Assembly (NCBI GenBank): GCA_025529335.1
Contig: JAMYHX010000162.1
Location: forward strand, 17,478-81,477
Reading direction: 5' to 3'
Length of the DNA stretch: 64,000 nt
Source of the DNA: Rhizopus sp. PT2906
Lineage: Eukaryota > Mucoromycota > Mucoromycetes > Mucorales > Rhizopodaceae
Part shown: positions 1-9,703 of the stretch, piece after piece
Layout: each line of letters starts with the position of its first letter
How positions within the stretch are numbered: the first letter of the stretch is position 1
Translations under genes and position numbers: made by a program
The notes under the pieces: model-generated
Database searches by the model: none
The model's input: only the letters and a program-made list of their open reading frames with translations
Told to the model about the DNA's origin: nothing

Positions 1-1466
1 AGAATGAGTTTATTAAACTGCCAGCCGGAACGCACCGATTTCCATTTGCGTTCATTGTTCCCAATGTAAGTGATCGAACAAAAAGGACAAGTAAACAAAC
101 ATGGCGTATTAATTACCTTTTTTAGTCAATTGTGGAAACTATTGAGGACGTCTATGGACGAGTAAGACATACAGTTGATGCCAAGGTGGCATTGTATGCT
201 AGCGGACTGCAGCAAATTCTGAATAGTTGGCATGTAAGCAAGCCTGTTCTTGTACTTCGCGCGTACATGTCAGATTCTCTACTGACCAATAACTCCCTGC
301 AAGATCTCTCTCGCACATATGAAAAATGTTTACCCGCCGCTGACATACAATTAGTAGTGGAACGTGCCGCCTTTTCCTCTGGTGACCTATTCTTTTTAAG
401 GCTAATTTTAGAGCCACACCGTAAGAAAGTGCGCCTGGAACACATGGAACTCTCTGTTACTGAAAGTCGCCGTTATAATGTTGCTGAAGCGAGAGCGAAT
501 CGAACAGATACAGAAGTGTTCACTTTACCCTTTTTAAAATCTGTCAAACTAGTTGAGGGCGGAGAAGATGTGACTGATGGAGAAGGCGATTTACGATCTG
601 TGTTTACTAAGAATGGAAATGCAGTCGAACTGACCAACACAATTGCCTACAGAATCACATTTGCTACCCCTACTTGCATGCGAAACATACATCATACAAC
701 ATACTATAAAGACATTCTATTCAGACATCATCTCAACATTACCATGACGATTTCATTTGTAGATAACGATACCAATATTTCCCGGCCAATGTTAAGCACC
801 AATAGCAGCACAAGCAGTTTTGGAGAAGAAACATCTGGATCGACGATTCAACAAAGTTCCGCCATACCCAACACTAACCATATTAGTATGGATCACAGCA
901 TTGAACAACAGGCAGCACAAGTGGCTAATACGCTTGTAACGCCACCACCAGCAGCATTTTCACCAAACACACATCCTCGAGAACCAATCCTAACGAATAC
1001 GACGGTGATTCACCATATGAATAATATTAATACCAATCCTTCCCAACAGTCGATGTGGTTATCCAAATTACGTAAGCCTACTAACCAAAAAGAAAATGGT
1101 ACACAAGTTATAAGAAAGCGAGAAACGATTCGATTGGAGACTCCTATTACCGTCTTTGATTGCCGACTGAAAGAGGATTATGGAAGATTACCATCCTATT
1201 CAGAATTGAATGTTACATCTGACCTTAGTCACGGCGATGATAAAAATAAAATGCTGCAGGAAATAATGGAACAAGATTTAATGTTACAGTGCAAACCAGA
1301 CTCCGATGAACAAATACCTTCTTCGGAACCGCAGCCACAGCTATGTCCATGCTACTTCAAATTTCGTAGGCAAATGGAGATGGCATCTCAATTTCAGTTG
1401 TTTTCAACACATAACAAGCTTGAAAAGATACCTTCGATCCCACCTCCAGATTATGTAGAACAATAA
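1..1466 (+). CDS. alpha-arrestin (ART/ARRDC-like), 5' end outside the window
   Basis: Seen: the frame is open from base 3 to 65, a GT-AG intron lies at 66-125, and coding resumes to the stop at 1464-1466. The first exon ends in an arrestin N-domain strand (LPAGTHRFPFAFIVPN). The second begins SIVETIEDVYG and holds the arrestin C-domain (about residues 130-230 of the visible part), followed by a Ser/Thr/Asn-rich tail. The tail has a PPxY-type motif at the very end (PPPDY) and an LPSY motif further upstream. Known: fungal alpha-arrestins use such motifs to recruit Rsp5/Nedd4 ubiquitin ligases to plasma-membrane transporters for endocytosis. Inferred: this is an endocytic cargo adaptor; which transporters it serves cannot be told. 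The true start lies left of the window. Confidence 0.85.
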
Positions 1467-1964
1467 TACCCCCCTGTTTCCATAGAGATTAATTATAGAA
1501 ATCATTGTTACATTTTAAATATAAATAAAACCTTTGTTCTCATGCGAAATTCCCAGTGAAAGCAATTGAAAATATCAACCAGCATTTTTTTATCTTGTCA
1601 TTCAGCTTGTTACACAAATCAAATACTTCAACACGTGTGGCAAGCGAAAATAAGGTACATCAGTTTCATTGCCCGATTACCATTCAACTTTTATCGATCA
1701 CGAACGACAACGATGAATGCACGCGTACCCATAGTGATAATCATTTGTTTCATCTAATCCTTATATGGTATGGCAGTAGCCATTTCAGTAGCTTCATTTG
1801 TTCATGTAGCAAAGGATGATCCGATAGCAGTAAGAGATTACAGGCTGAATGGATAAATCACTGTACAACCCTGTGTTATTTATAATTATAAAACTAAATT
1901 TTTATAGTTTTTTTCTTTCCTTGGTTTACATTTCTTTTTTATTTTCTTTATTTATACTTTAAGC
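1467..1964. other. intergenic spacer
   Basis: About 500 bp between the arrestin stop and the homeobox start. It contains a likely polyadenylation region (AATAAA at about 1525) and, before the next start, T-rich promoter sequence. Short open frames here have no coding character. Confidence 0.6.
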
Positions 1965-3480
1965 ATGATGCCACCCATATCTGGCTCATATATTAGCAGC
2001 ACGTCTAGTAGCAATAATAATAGTAATGATAGCAATGTAGATTATCTAAACGATCTCTCTCAACAATTTCAATACGATATGGATACCAAAAGACCTTCAA
2101 TGATCAATACAATGATGCCTCCTCCGCCTCCTTTCGTTATCCCTCCTTTGCCGTTCGATGGCAACATAGCCCGTCCACGTAAACGAACGAGAACGACTCC
2201 AGAGCAACTCGCCGTCTTGGAGAAGTCATTCAGCATGAACCCATCACCCAACAGTCGAGTGCGAGAGCAGCTGTCTCACCAATTGGGTATGCCTGAACGT
2301 TCAATTCAGATTTGGTTTCAGAATCGCCGTGCCAAAATGAAAAGTCAGGCTAAGCGATCGATGCAGATGCAAGACAGGACGTTGTATATGCGACAGCAAT
2401 ATGCAGCCAGTGCGGCAGCAGCCGCTTGTCAATCTGCTGCAGTGCAGCAGCAATCAGGCACGATAGACCCTAACTTGTATAACTATTACTACTACTATTA
2501 TTTTCAACAAATACAACAACAGTATCAGCTAACTAAATTATCAGATTCGAATAATATTATGACTGCAGGTATCAGTACGAATCATTCGACGACACTCCAA
2601 AGCACCCACTCAAGTGCCATGCCTCCCTATAACATGTGGGTTTCAAATACCCCGATGCCCGACCTCACGTTGTCTGCCTCAACTTCAAGTTCATCTACTG
2701 CCTCGGATAATCATCCCGGCTATAAGAAGTCTTCTATATCATCAACGTCCGAGCGAGCCAGAGCTCATTCGGTTGGTCCTTACCCATATTATCACCGTAG
2801 TAAGTCTGTGCAGCATGAAAGACATGCATCGCTTGGACCTCCCACTTCTCATCAGTCGTCTTCGTTCTACGAGCAATCTAGTTTTGTCCCACAAGGACAA
2901 TTCTATAGCTCAATCATTATGGAAGAACCAACGGCTACGAGTTTAACAGCTGGTAAATGTACACATGTATGACAATAACATGTATTCTAATGTTTTTTTT
3001 TTTCTTTTTTCTATAGGTCCTGTTAAACAACGATTTGGTTTGGCAGCAGAGACACTTCAAATTGGTACATGGAAACGAGTCTGTAGCTTAAGCTGTCAAG
3101 TCGATTTATCCACACGTACACTTGTGTGGTGTATTGGTGATGAACAGCAACAGCAAAGCTTCCGTATAGACATCAGTTTCAACATCGTGCAATACATCCG
3201 CATGAAAGAGAATAGACTAGAATTCTTTGTTAGCTCACCTGCACAAGTTCAGTTTTATATGACAACTGAAGTAGGCAAATGGATTCAATGTCATGACTTT
3301 ACTGAAGACAAGCAAGCATCCTTGGAAAACCTTCATATTCTTGAAGGATTGAACCTGAGAACAGAGTTTATGGAAGTTTTGATGCAGGCACCAGAACTTC
3401 AGTCTTTACTTATCCAAGACAATGACGATGGTATGACAAGCAATTTATTACTTCTCCAGAGCTTACATTTACCGTCTTAA
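1965..3480 (+). CDS. homeodomain transcription factor with conserved C-terminal region
   Basis: Exons 1965-2952 and 3017-3480, joined across a GT-AG intron (2953-3016), give 483 aa. A homeodomain lies at about residues 70-130: a basic arm (PRKRTRTT) and the recognition helix with IQIWFQNRRAKMK. The N-terminus is Ser/Asn-rich with a polyproline stretch (MMPPPPPF); the middle has Ala/Gln and Tyr runs. The second exon (about 154 aa) is a compact non-repetitive region beginning GPVKQRFGLAAETLQIGTWK, which looks like a folded domain of its own. Known: WFQNRR homeodomains bind DNA. Inferred: a nuclear regulator. I do not assign it to a named fungal gene. Start chosen as the first ATG after a pyrimidine tract. 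Confidence 0.88.
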
Positions 3481-4391
3481 TCATGCTATTCTTCACACTC
3501 CTTCAATTGTGATACATTAATAAAAAAAATATAAAGTGTTTTTTTGTAAAGAGCTAAAATTAGCCTGCTTTGTGTCTACCTCTCTCCTTTTTCTGCAACA
3601 TAGATGGTATAGAATATAGGAAATGAGCAGGGGGGAAAGGAGGTCATTGTTTGCGTTTCCTTTTGAGGCTAGTTTGTCAACTATCAAATTGCTAAAACCT
3701 TTAATATGAGTACAACTGTCTCACATGTTTAGATGAAACCAGGTAACGGCGCCTACTCTCCTTTAAAATGCATAATTCCCCTGAATGGATGTCTCACGAT
3801 TAACTTGATTTTTATTTCATTCAACGTGTGACATATTTTCTTGGCTACTCGATTTTTAATAAAATATTTTCAGTGGTGATATTGCCAATGATATTAAACA
3901 TAATACCCTCAAGGCTAACTATATATTGAAAGTATACGGTATCCATAGCAATAAAAGGGAGAGAAAAAAAGAAATATAAACCAAAAGTTCACAGGGTAAC
4001 CTTTTCAATATAGAAATACCTCCCTATGACCCCCCTTCCTTCTCGAAGTGTACATCATTCTATGAAAGCGCCACTTTTGCTGCTCTTCTGTCACTTTTCT
4101 ACTTGTCTTTTGAAATTCAACAGCGTACAAGTAAATTGCTTACCTAAGCTATTTTGTCTAGACTCTGTGTAACGTTCATTTTGTTTGTTGAATACTTTCA
4201 ATCAACTTCAATATTGCTCTTTAAGGTCTTGTGATTTTTATTAAATATAGAAAAAATAGCAATATCATGTCAATAAAAGTGGGTGAGTAGTGATTTATAC
4301 GAAAAAAAAAACTGAGCGCGTCTTTGGATTGTTTCTGCACATGACGTAATTGATTTCTTTCTCTTTTTTTTTTTTTTTTTTAAAAAAAAAA
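3481..4391. other. intergenic spacer, no gene seen
   Basis: About 900 bp. There is a polyadenylation-type AATAAAAAA shortly after the homeobox stop, several A/T runs, and a T17 tract followed directly by an A run just before the next gene. No convincing coding frame on either strand. Confidence 0.55.
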
Positions 4392-4725
4392 ATGATACCA
4401 GAAGAAGAATATGGTCAGCTAACCTCTCAACTATCGGATAATGAGCAAGAAGAAGCAATAGAATTTATTTCTTATGCAGAAAGTGATGACGATGACGAAG
4501 ATCCTTATTTTATGCCAGAGCATAATAAGCGAACCAGTACTTGGACATTTCAAAAGTACGCTTCATCATTTTGGTTTAATTGATCAAATTAACATGTTTG
4601 TTTATAGATTAACTTGTGCTCCTATTCAAGTCGTTCGCTTTACGATACCCGCAGTTTGCATACTTACAATATTCATATATACTATTGTGATTGCTGTATT
4701 GACAGAGAAAAAGAAGAATAGTTGA
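4392..4725 (+). CDS. small acidic protein with one C-terminal membrane segment
   Basis: Exons 4392-4555 and 4608-4725 with a 52-nt GT-AG intron give 93 aa. The N-terminal half is acidic (SDNEQEEAIEF, ESDDDDEDPYF). The C-terminal half has one hydrophobic stretch of about 22 residues (FTIPAVCILTIFIYTIVIAV) followed by only LTEKKKNS. This arrangement, a cytosolic acidic domain, one membrane span and a short basic tail, is that of a tail-anchored protein. The intron falls between the acidic part and the membrane part. I do not recognise the family. The start follows a long T run then an A run; an in-frame ATG 42 nt upstream would add only low-complexity residues and was not used. Confidence 0.6.
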
Positions 4726-5266
4726 CACACGAGCACAGTGACCAAGTTACTCTTTTAATGATATAATGTAAATAAAAGATCTTGTAAATACAGTATCATT
4801 TCTTTTCTGATATAATAATAAGCTACAGCTTGCCATTTTCAAATACTTTTGAGAATGCCTAGTTGGCTAAGTAAAGCATTATTGAATAGTAAAGAGTGAA
4901 CTCTGCTGGATATGTTTAGAAATATGACTAGTAGACGTATAATCAATCAGTCATAATACTAAAGAACGCCCTTAACACAAGAGTGTGTGTCTTGTAAATT
5001 CATCAAACAAATCATTTCGTGACAGTTCCTATCAGCAATGATCTTTATTACCTGACTTTTGCGATCTTATCAAATCTTAAGAAATACACCTCTTTTTTTC
5101 GTGTACTTGTCACAATTACGCGTATACTTTTAACAGCACATGACCTTGTTTAACAAACAAACAATAGAAAAAAAGAACGTCTATGACAGATACGAAACCC
5201 ATTGTGCATTTATGACAAAACAGAGTTTATTTCTAAGTCGTTATTTTAAAACCAGCTAAAAAAAAT
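4726..5266. other. convergent intergenic spacer
   Basis: About 540 bp between two convergent genes. AATAAA occurs about 45 bp after the plus-strand stop. No coding frame with support. Confidence 0.55.
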
Positions 5267-5867
5267 TTACAACTGACCACAGTCATCAATGACAATCTTA
5301 GCCTTGGTAGCACCGCTGCCAGAACCAAGAGCTTCAATCTTCTTGACAACGTCCATGCTATAGACAAGTTAATAATCGTGTTTCTATAATCACTATCGCG
5401 ACTTACCCTTCAATAACTTCACCAAAGACGACGTGCTTACCGTCCAACCAAGGGCAGGGGACAGTGGTGATGAAGAATTGAGAACCGTTGGTGTTGGGAC
5501 CAGCGTTGGCCATGGACAAGAGACCGGGGCGGGTGTGCTTGAGCTGGAAGCTTTCATCAGCGAACTTGGCACCATAGATAGACTTGCCACCAGTACCGTT
5601 GTGGTTGGTGAAGTCACCACCTTGAAGCATGAATTGGGGAATGACACGGTGGAAGATGGATCCCTTGTAACCGTAACCCTTTTCACCAGTACACAAAGCA
5701 CGGAAGTTTTCAGCAGTCTTGGGAACGATATCAGCGTTCAATTGCATAACAATACGCTAGACAAAACCATGAAATGAATATATAGCCCTTGTTTATTTTC
5801 TATTCATACTTACGCCGAGAGAAGTGCCGTTGGCAGACACGTCAAAGAAAACTCTGGGGTTAGACAT
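5267..5867 (-). CDS. cyp1: cyclophilin A, peptidyl-prolyl cis-trans isomerase
   Basis: Three exons on the minus strand: 5867-5814, 5756-5407 and 5357-5267, with introns of 57 and 49 nt, give 164 aa, the usual length of cytosolic cyclophilin A. The start reads MSNPRVFFDVSANGTSLGR. The catalytic and cyclosporin-binding signature is intact: FHRVIPQFMLQGGDFT, GSQFFITT, and a Trp in CPWLDGKHVVFG. It has no signal peptide or extra domain. Known: it speeds proline isomerisation in folding and, bound to cyclosporin A, inhibits calcineurin. The symbol is that used for the Rhizopus homologue. A TATA-like box lies about 45 nt upstream. Confidence 0.97.
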
Positions 5868-5912
5868 GGTAGTTTGAATAAAGTTACAGTAAGAAAGACA
5901 GTAATTGATGAT

Positions 5913-5920
5913 CTTTTATA
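5913..5920 (-). promoter_or_regulatory. TATA-like box of the cyclophilin gene
   Basis: TATAAAAG on the minus strand, 46 nt before the ATG. Position and sequence fit a core promoter; no expression data. Confidence 0.45.
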
Positions 5921-6106
5921 CTTGCAAAATTTTCAGTCGCAGTTTAGTAAGCTGAAGTTTAATTGTCTGCCATCTAAAAATGTGTTGGTTACGAATAATT
6001 TTTTATTTGATAATAATTTTAATGACCGATGAGCACATTGCATCTTCATACTGTATTGCCCGGGTCAGATCGCAGTGTTAAAAGGGAATGACGGAAGTTA
6101 CAGCAT

Positions 6107-6138
<32 letters not shown>

Positions 6139-6464
6139 AGACGGGTTTATTTTAACTTAGGACAAAGCGACCTTATGAGTTAGACAAACTTGGTTTTTTT
6201 TCTAGACTTTTGAGCTGTTTTTTTAGACCTTTTTCGTCCATGTAAATTCAAAAATTTATAATAGACTTCGTTCCTTATAACTCTGCTAACGGACCTCTTT
6301 TGTTCTACGACGAGAGCTCAGATGCGCGATAGACTTTAATGATATATCCGTCCAGTATGGCGACGCTCAATGCTTATCGATCTGGACACTCTTTCTGAAC
6401 CACAATCTGATGCGATGGGAGTAGTAGAAAGTCTTGTTTAATAAATTAATGCATGAAGATTTGT
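5921..6464. other. spacer with a T27 tract
   Basis: Upstream DNA of the cyclophilin gene, then a 27-base T run at 6112-6138 and about 330 bp of unassigned AT-rich sequence. No gene supported. Confidence 0.5.
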
Positions 6465-7426
6465 TCAACTTTTCCAGTTCATCATGCTCCGCTTTATTGA
6501 GCGCTTCTTGCTGTACTTCGTTTTCTTTCTGACCTTCCTCTTTATCTTCGTCTTGTTGAACTTCATTTTCTCCATGCTGCACTTTATTTCTTCTTGACGC
6601 TCTTTTTCGTGTTCTTCTGTGTTAACACCGTGAGTTAAACTATCCAAGAAATCAGTTCGAAAGGCAGAGTACACAGTGCTTGATATCTGTAGACTGAACA
6701 CTTTGAATTCATGAATTGAATCTCTCTATGATATTTTTTTTAAAGAAAAGCATTATAGATGTCAGCAGAAAGAAAGAAATTGTTTTAGTCATACTTACAG
6801 TTGTTTTGGCGACTTCAAAGATTCGTTTAAATGAGATGCTCACAGTTGAAGGTCTACATGACAATAAGTAAAAACTACGAAACAAAAAGAAACAAGCTTA
6901 CCTGCCCTGTTGCTTTTGTTCTGGCCATTTGGCCTGAACACATTCGTTGGACGCTGTAACCCAAACTCTTTGTAAAGATAAAGGGGTTTTGGTTTCAGGA
7001 AACACTACATGCACCAGAAATTAGACCAATACTACGGACGCACCTCTATCTATTTCCTATGGTGTCGTCCAACAAAGCTTTTCACCATTTTGTTTCGTTT
7101 CTTTTCAAGAAAGAAAGAGATAAAAAAGAAATGTTGTTATTTATTCTAGTTTTATGTTGTCAGTTGATCAACAAAGATGCAAGAACACGTATAATTAAGA
7201 TGACATCGTATTTTATATCAGAGAGAGTAAGCCGGACAGCCTTAGGCTAGGCAGAGGTTTTGGTAGTGTGAAGTTGTATAGTAACAACATAGATAGCGTC
7301 TTAAGGAAGCGACCGTAGTGTTAGCCTATTTTCTGGTGCATGTAGTGTTGGCCTTTGGTTTCGATTGGAATGGAGATTTTTTCAATCGATTTTTGCTCCT
7401 TTCGAACAAGATGATTAAAAGAAGGT
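6465..7426 (-). pseudogene. unknown spliced gene interrupted by a MITE
   Basis: On the minus strand a coding exon starts at 7426 after an intron-like end (CTAAC..CTAAG) and stays open to 7354, where a 357-bp element begins. It resumes in the same frame beyond the element (6987-6902), leaving out the duplicated target site. Together these parts give about 52 open codons with protein-like composition (for example KSIEKISIPIETK before, and TPLSLQRVWVTASNE after). Two further exons follow in phase: 6853-6799 (FKRIFEVAKTT) and 6725-6465, which ends in a long Lys/Glu-rich tail. All splice phases agree. Read through the element, the frame stops after about a dozen codons. I do not recognise the family. 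The 5' end is not found. Alternatives: the element is removed as part of an intron, or only the 3' part is expressed. Confidence 0.5.
6997..7353. mobile_element. MITE with about 50-bp terminal inverted repeats and 9-bp target duplication
   Basis: The left end reads ACACTACATGCACCAGAAA and the reverse complement of the right end reads the same; similarity continues inward for about 50 bp with some mismatches. The element is flanked on both sides by TTTGGTTTC (6988-6996 and 7354-7362), a 9-bp direct repeat. It has no coding capacity. Known: 9-bp duplications with long inverted ends are typical of Mutator-like elements. Inferred: a non-autonomous Mutator-type MITE. A related copy lies at about 38.4-38.8 kb. 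Confidence 0.75.
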
Positions 7427-8474
7427 CTTAGTGTGTTAGAAATATATCATTTTATAAGCTCTTTTTGTTTATCCATTTTAGTAATATCTAACAGTGGTAT
7501 AAAACAAATCTGCTATTCTCCCCCTCCTCAATTAAAAATTTATTTACAATTTCTCTTTTCTCTGTACTTAGTGGAAGATGAGGTAGCTTGTAATAATGTG
7601 GGAATCCAGCATCTAACCTTAGTTTGTTGCTGGTAATAGACCTTATGACTGTGATCCTAGTGAAATTGTGGTTAGCGATCTGATGAATACATGTTTGACA
7701 CTATAAGAGTAGCGCAATTACTGCAAGACACTTCTTTAAATATTATCATATTAATACAAAGATAAACAATTAACTATATAAGTATTTCTAGACAGCTTAA
7801 ACATCTAGATATTAATATTCTTTTTTGAGGACGAGGTTATCTAGTTTCATTGACTAATACCAATCAACTAAAATACTATCTTTGTGATACTGATTTTGTA
7901 GAGGTGCTTGATATTAAAACAAAATGCTGTTATATGTACTAAGCAGAGCTACGAGGTATACCATGCTGTTCTGCTACTTTTAGCAACTGTTAGCCCATCT
8001 TCTTAAATTACTCGATTAAATTGCTCGTTCTGCCCGTACTTATTATATTTTTTGTTAGGCTTAAATTTAAAAAGATCTCACCGTCGTATGCCTTTTGCCT
8101 TTCTTGGTTTTGTTTCAAACAAGTTTTCTTATGAGTGCATAAAATAAAGAAATGGGAGAGTTGATATGAACAAGAATGAATACATTTCAAGTAAGCACCA
8201 TTCTCTATTACTGGTCCTGCGGTCATTTTTCGATTACAAATTGATTACAGGACACGTTTAGTCAAAATATATATATGTAAAAATTGATTAGATGTGTTAT
8301 CTTGCTTCATCTTTTAAAAAGTGAGAAGGGATCATGAACATCTTTTATCTACAGTTCACTTTCCCCACCTCTTTTTCGATAAGAGTACATCAAATTGTTA
8401 TGACGAAACTATAAAGAAACCTGTCTGGGTGATAAATTTATTTCTCTCTTTTTTTTTTTGTTGTTGTTGTACAC
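7427..8474. other. spacer, possible older repeat debris
   Basis: About 1 kb. It probably holds the missing 5' part of the interrupted minus-strand gene and the promoter of the next plus-strand gene (T-rich, then a GTTGTTGTTGT run just before its start). I could not build further exons with consistent phase. Confidence 0.4.
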
Positions 8475-9623
8475 ATGCCTGCTGTCAAAGGCTTACTTAT
8501 CGACCTTAGTGGAACTATTCATATTGACTCCAAAGTCATTCCAGGTGCCATTCAAGCAATTGAGCGCTTAAAGGCAAACAATATTCCTTTTAGGTTTGAC
8601 AGAATATAAAACGAGATTCCTTCAAGACTTACTTTAGACATTAGGTTTGCTACTAATACAACAAAAGTGTCTTCGCGTCAGTTGGTAAAGAAGTTGACAA
8701 ATCTCGGATTTCAAGTGACAGAAAAAGACGTAAACAATATGTTTGATGGTTAAATAGTGAGAAAAAAAAAAACTCATGTCTTGATAAGGTCTTTACTTCC
8801 TTATCTGCCTGTCGCGATATGATTCAAACCAAGCAGTTGAGGTAAAGAGTGACTTGTATGGGAATCAAACAAAATTAACCAGAATTAAGGCCTCTGTTAC
8901 TTATGGAGGATGAAGCCATGGATGAATTTGAAGGGATCAACGTTGATCAACCAAATGCAGTTGTTATCGGATTAGCCCCTTCCAAATTTAATTATGAAAA
9001 AGTAAGCAAATGATTCGCTTTTAATATGTTTTTTGTGAGGCTAAGTTAAACAAGTTGAATGAAGCCTTTCGATTGCTGACGAATGAACCCAATGTACCTT
9101 TAATTGCTGTTCATAAAGCAAAATACTTTGCTGATAAAGATGAACAACTGTCGATGGGACCAGGTGGTTTTGTAAAAGGTATTATTATAATAATGTGCAT
9201 TCATAAGCTTCTATCTAATATGCAAAAAGCTCTCGAATTTGCAACTGGAAAAGAAGCCATCATTGCTGGTAAACCGACCAAAAAGTTCTTTGAATTGGCA
9301 CTTGAACAAATGTATGTTTATATTGTTTGTGTTTATTTATATTAATCAAACTCAATATCAAGCAACATGCTTGATACTCCTGAAAATGTAGCCATTATAG
9401 GTGATGACGTCCATAACGATTTAGGAGGAGGAGCCAAGGAGTTAGGCTTACATCGTTATTTAGGTATATCCCCTTTATCTGCTATTAATTCATATTAACA
9501 CACACTTTTCTAGTTCAAACAGGCAAGTACCGACAACAAGATGAAGATAAGGATGAAGGCTTGAAGGTATTCAAGTCTGTGGTAGAAGCAATTGATCATG
9601 TCATTGAACAAAACAGAGTATAA
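8475..9623 (+). CDS. HAD-superfamily phosphatase, HDHD2/LHPP-like
   Basis: Eight exons (8475-8593, 8645-8729, 8789-8841, 8890-9001, 9055-9178, 9230-9311, 9363-9463, 9514-9623) join in phase to 261 aa, the length of human HDHD2. The nucleophile motif is LLIDLSGTIH; the Ser at the second position replaces the usual Asp, as in HDHD2 and LHPP. Then come FATNTT (motif II), a C2 cap containing VVIGLAPSKFNYEK, KPTKKFF (motif III Lys) and IIGDDVHNDLGGG (motif IV). Known: relatives remove phosphate from small molecules or phospho-Lys/His. The substrate here is not inferable. All introns are about 45-60 nt. The next gene starts 80 bp downstream on the same strand. Confidence 0.92.
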
Positions 9624-9703
9624 GTCAATAAAATCCTTGTGTTACTCTTAAAATATTTTTCTCTTTCTCTCTTTTATTTTTTAACTGTTTATGCTTTACT
9701 TGC

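Noticed and set aside
1556..1819. 87-codon frame after the arrestin gene
   Set aside because: Composition of 3' flanking DNA; no domain, no promoter context.
5393..5777. Long frames antisense and out of frame over cyclophilin
   Set aside because: They are shadows of a highly conserved coding sequence.
6904..6945. Minus-strand MARTKATGQ, resembling the start of histone H3
   Set aside because: The match is only nine residues, no continuing exon in that frame keeps open, and the other frame gives a longer spliced reading.
8008..8226. 72-codon minus-strand frame upstream of the HDHD2-like gene
   Set aside because: No support from composition or splice signals; lies in the promoter region of the plus-strand gene.
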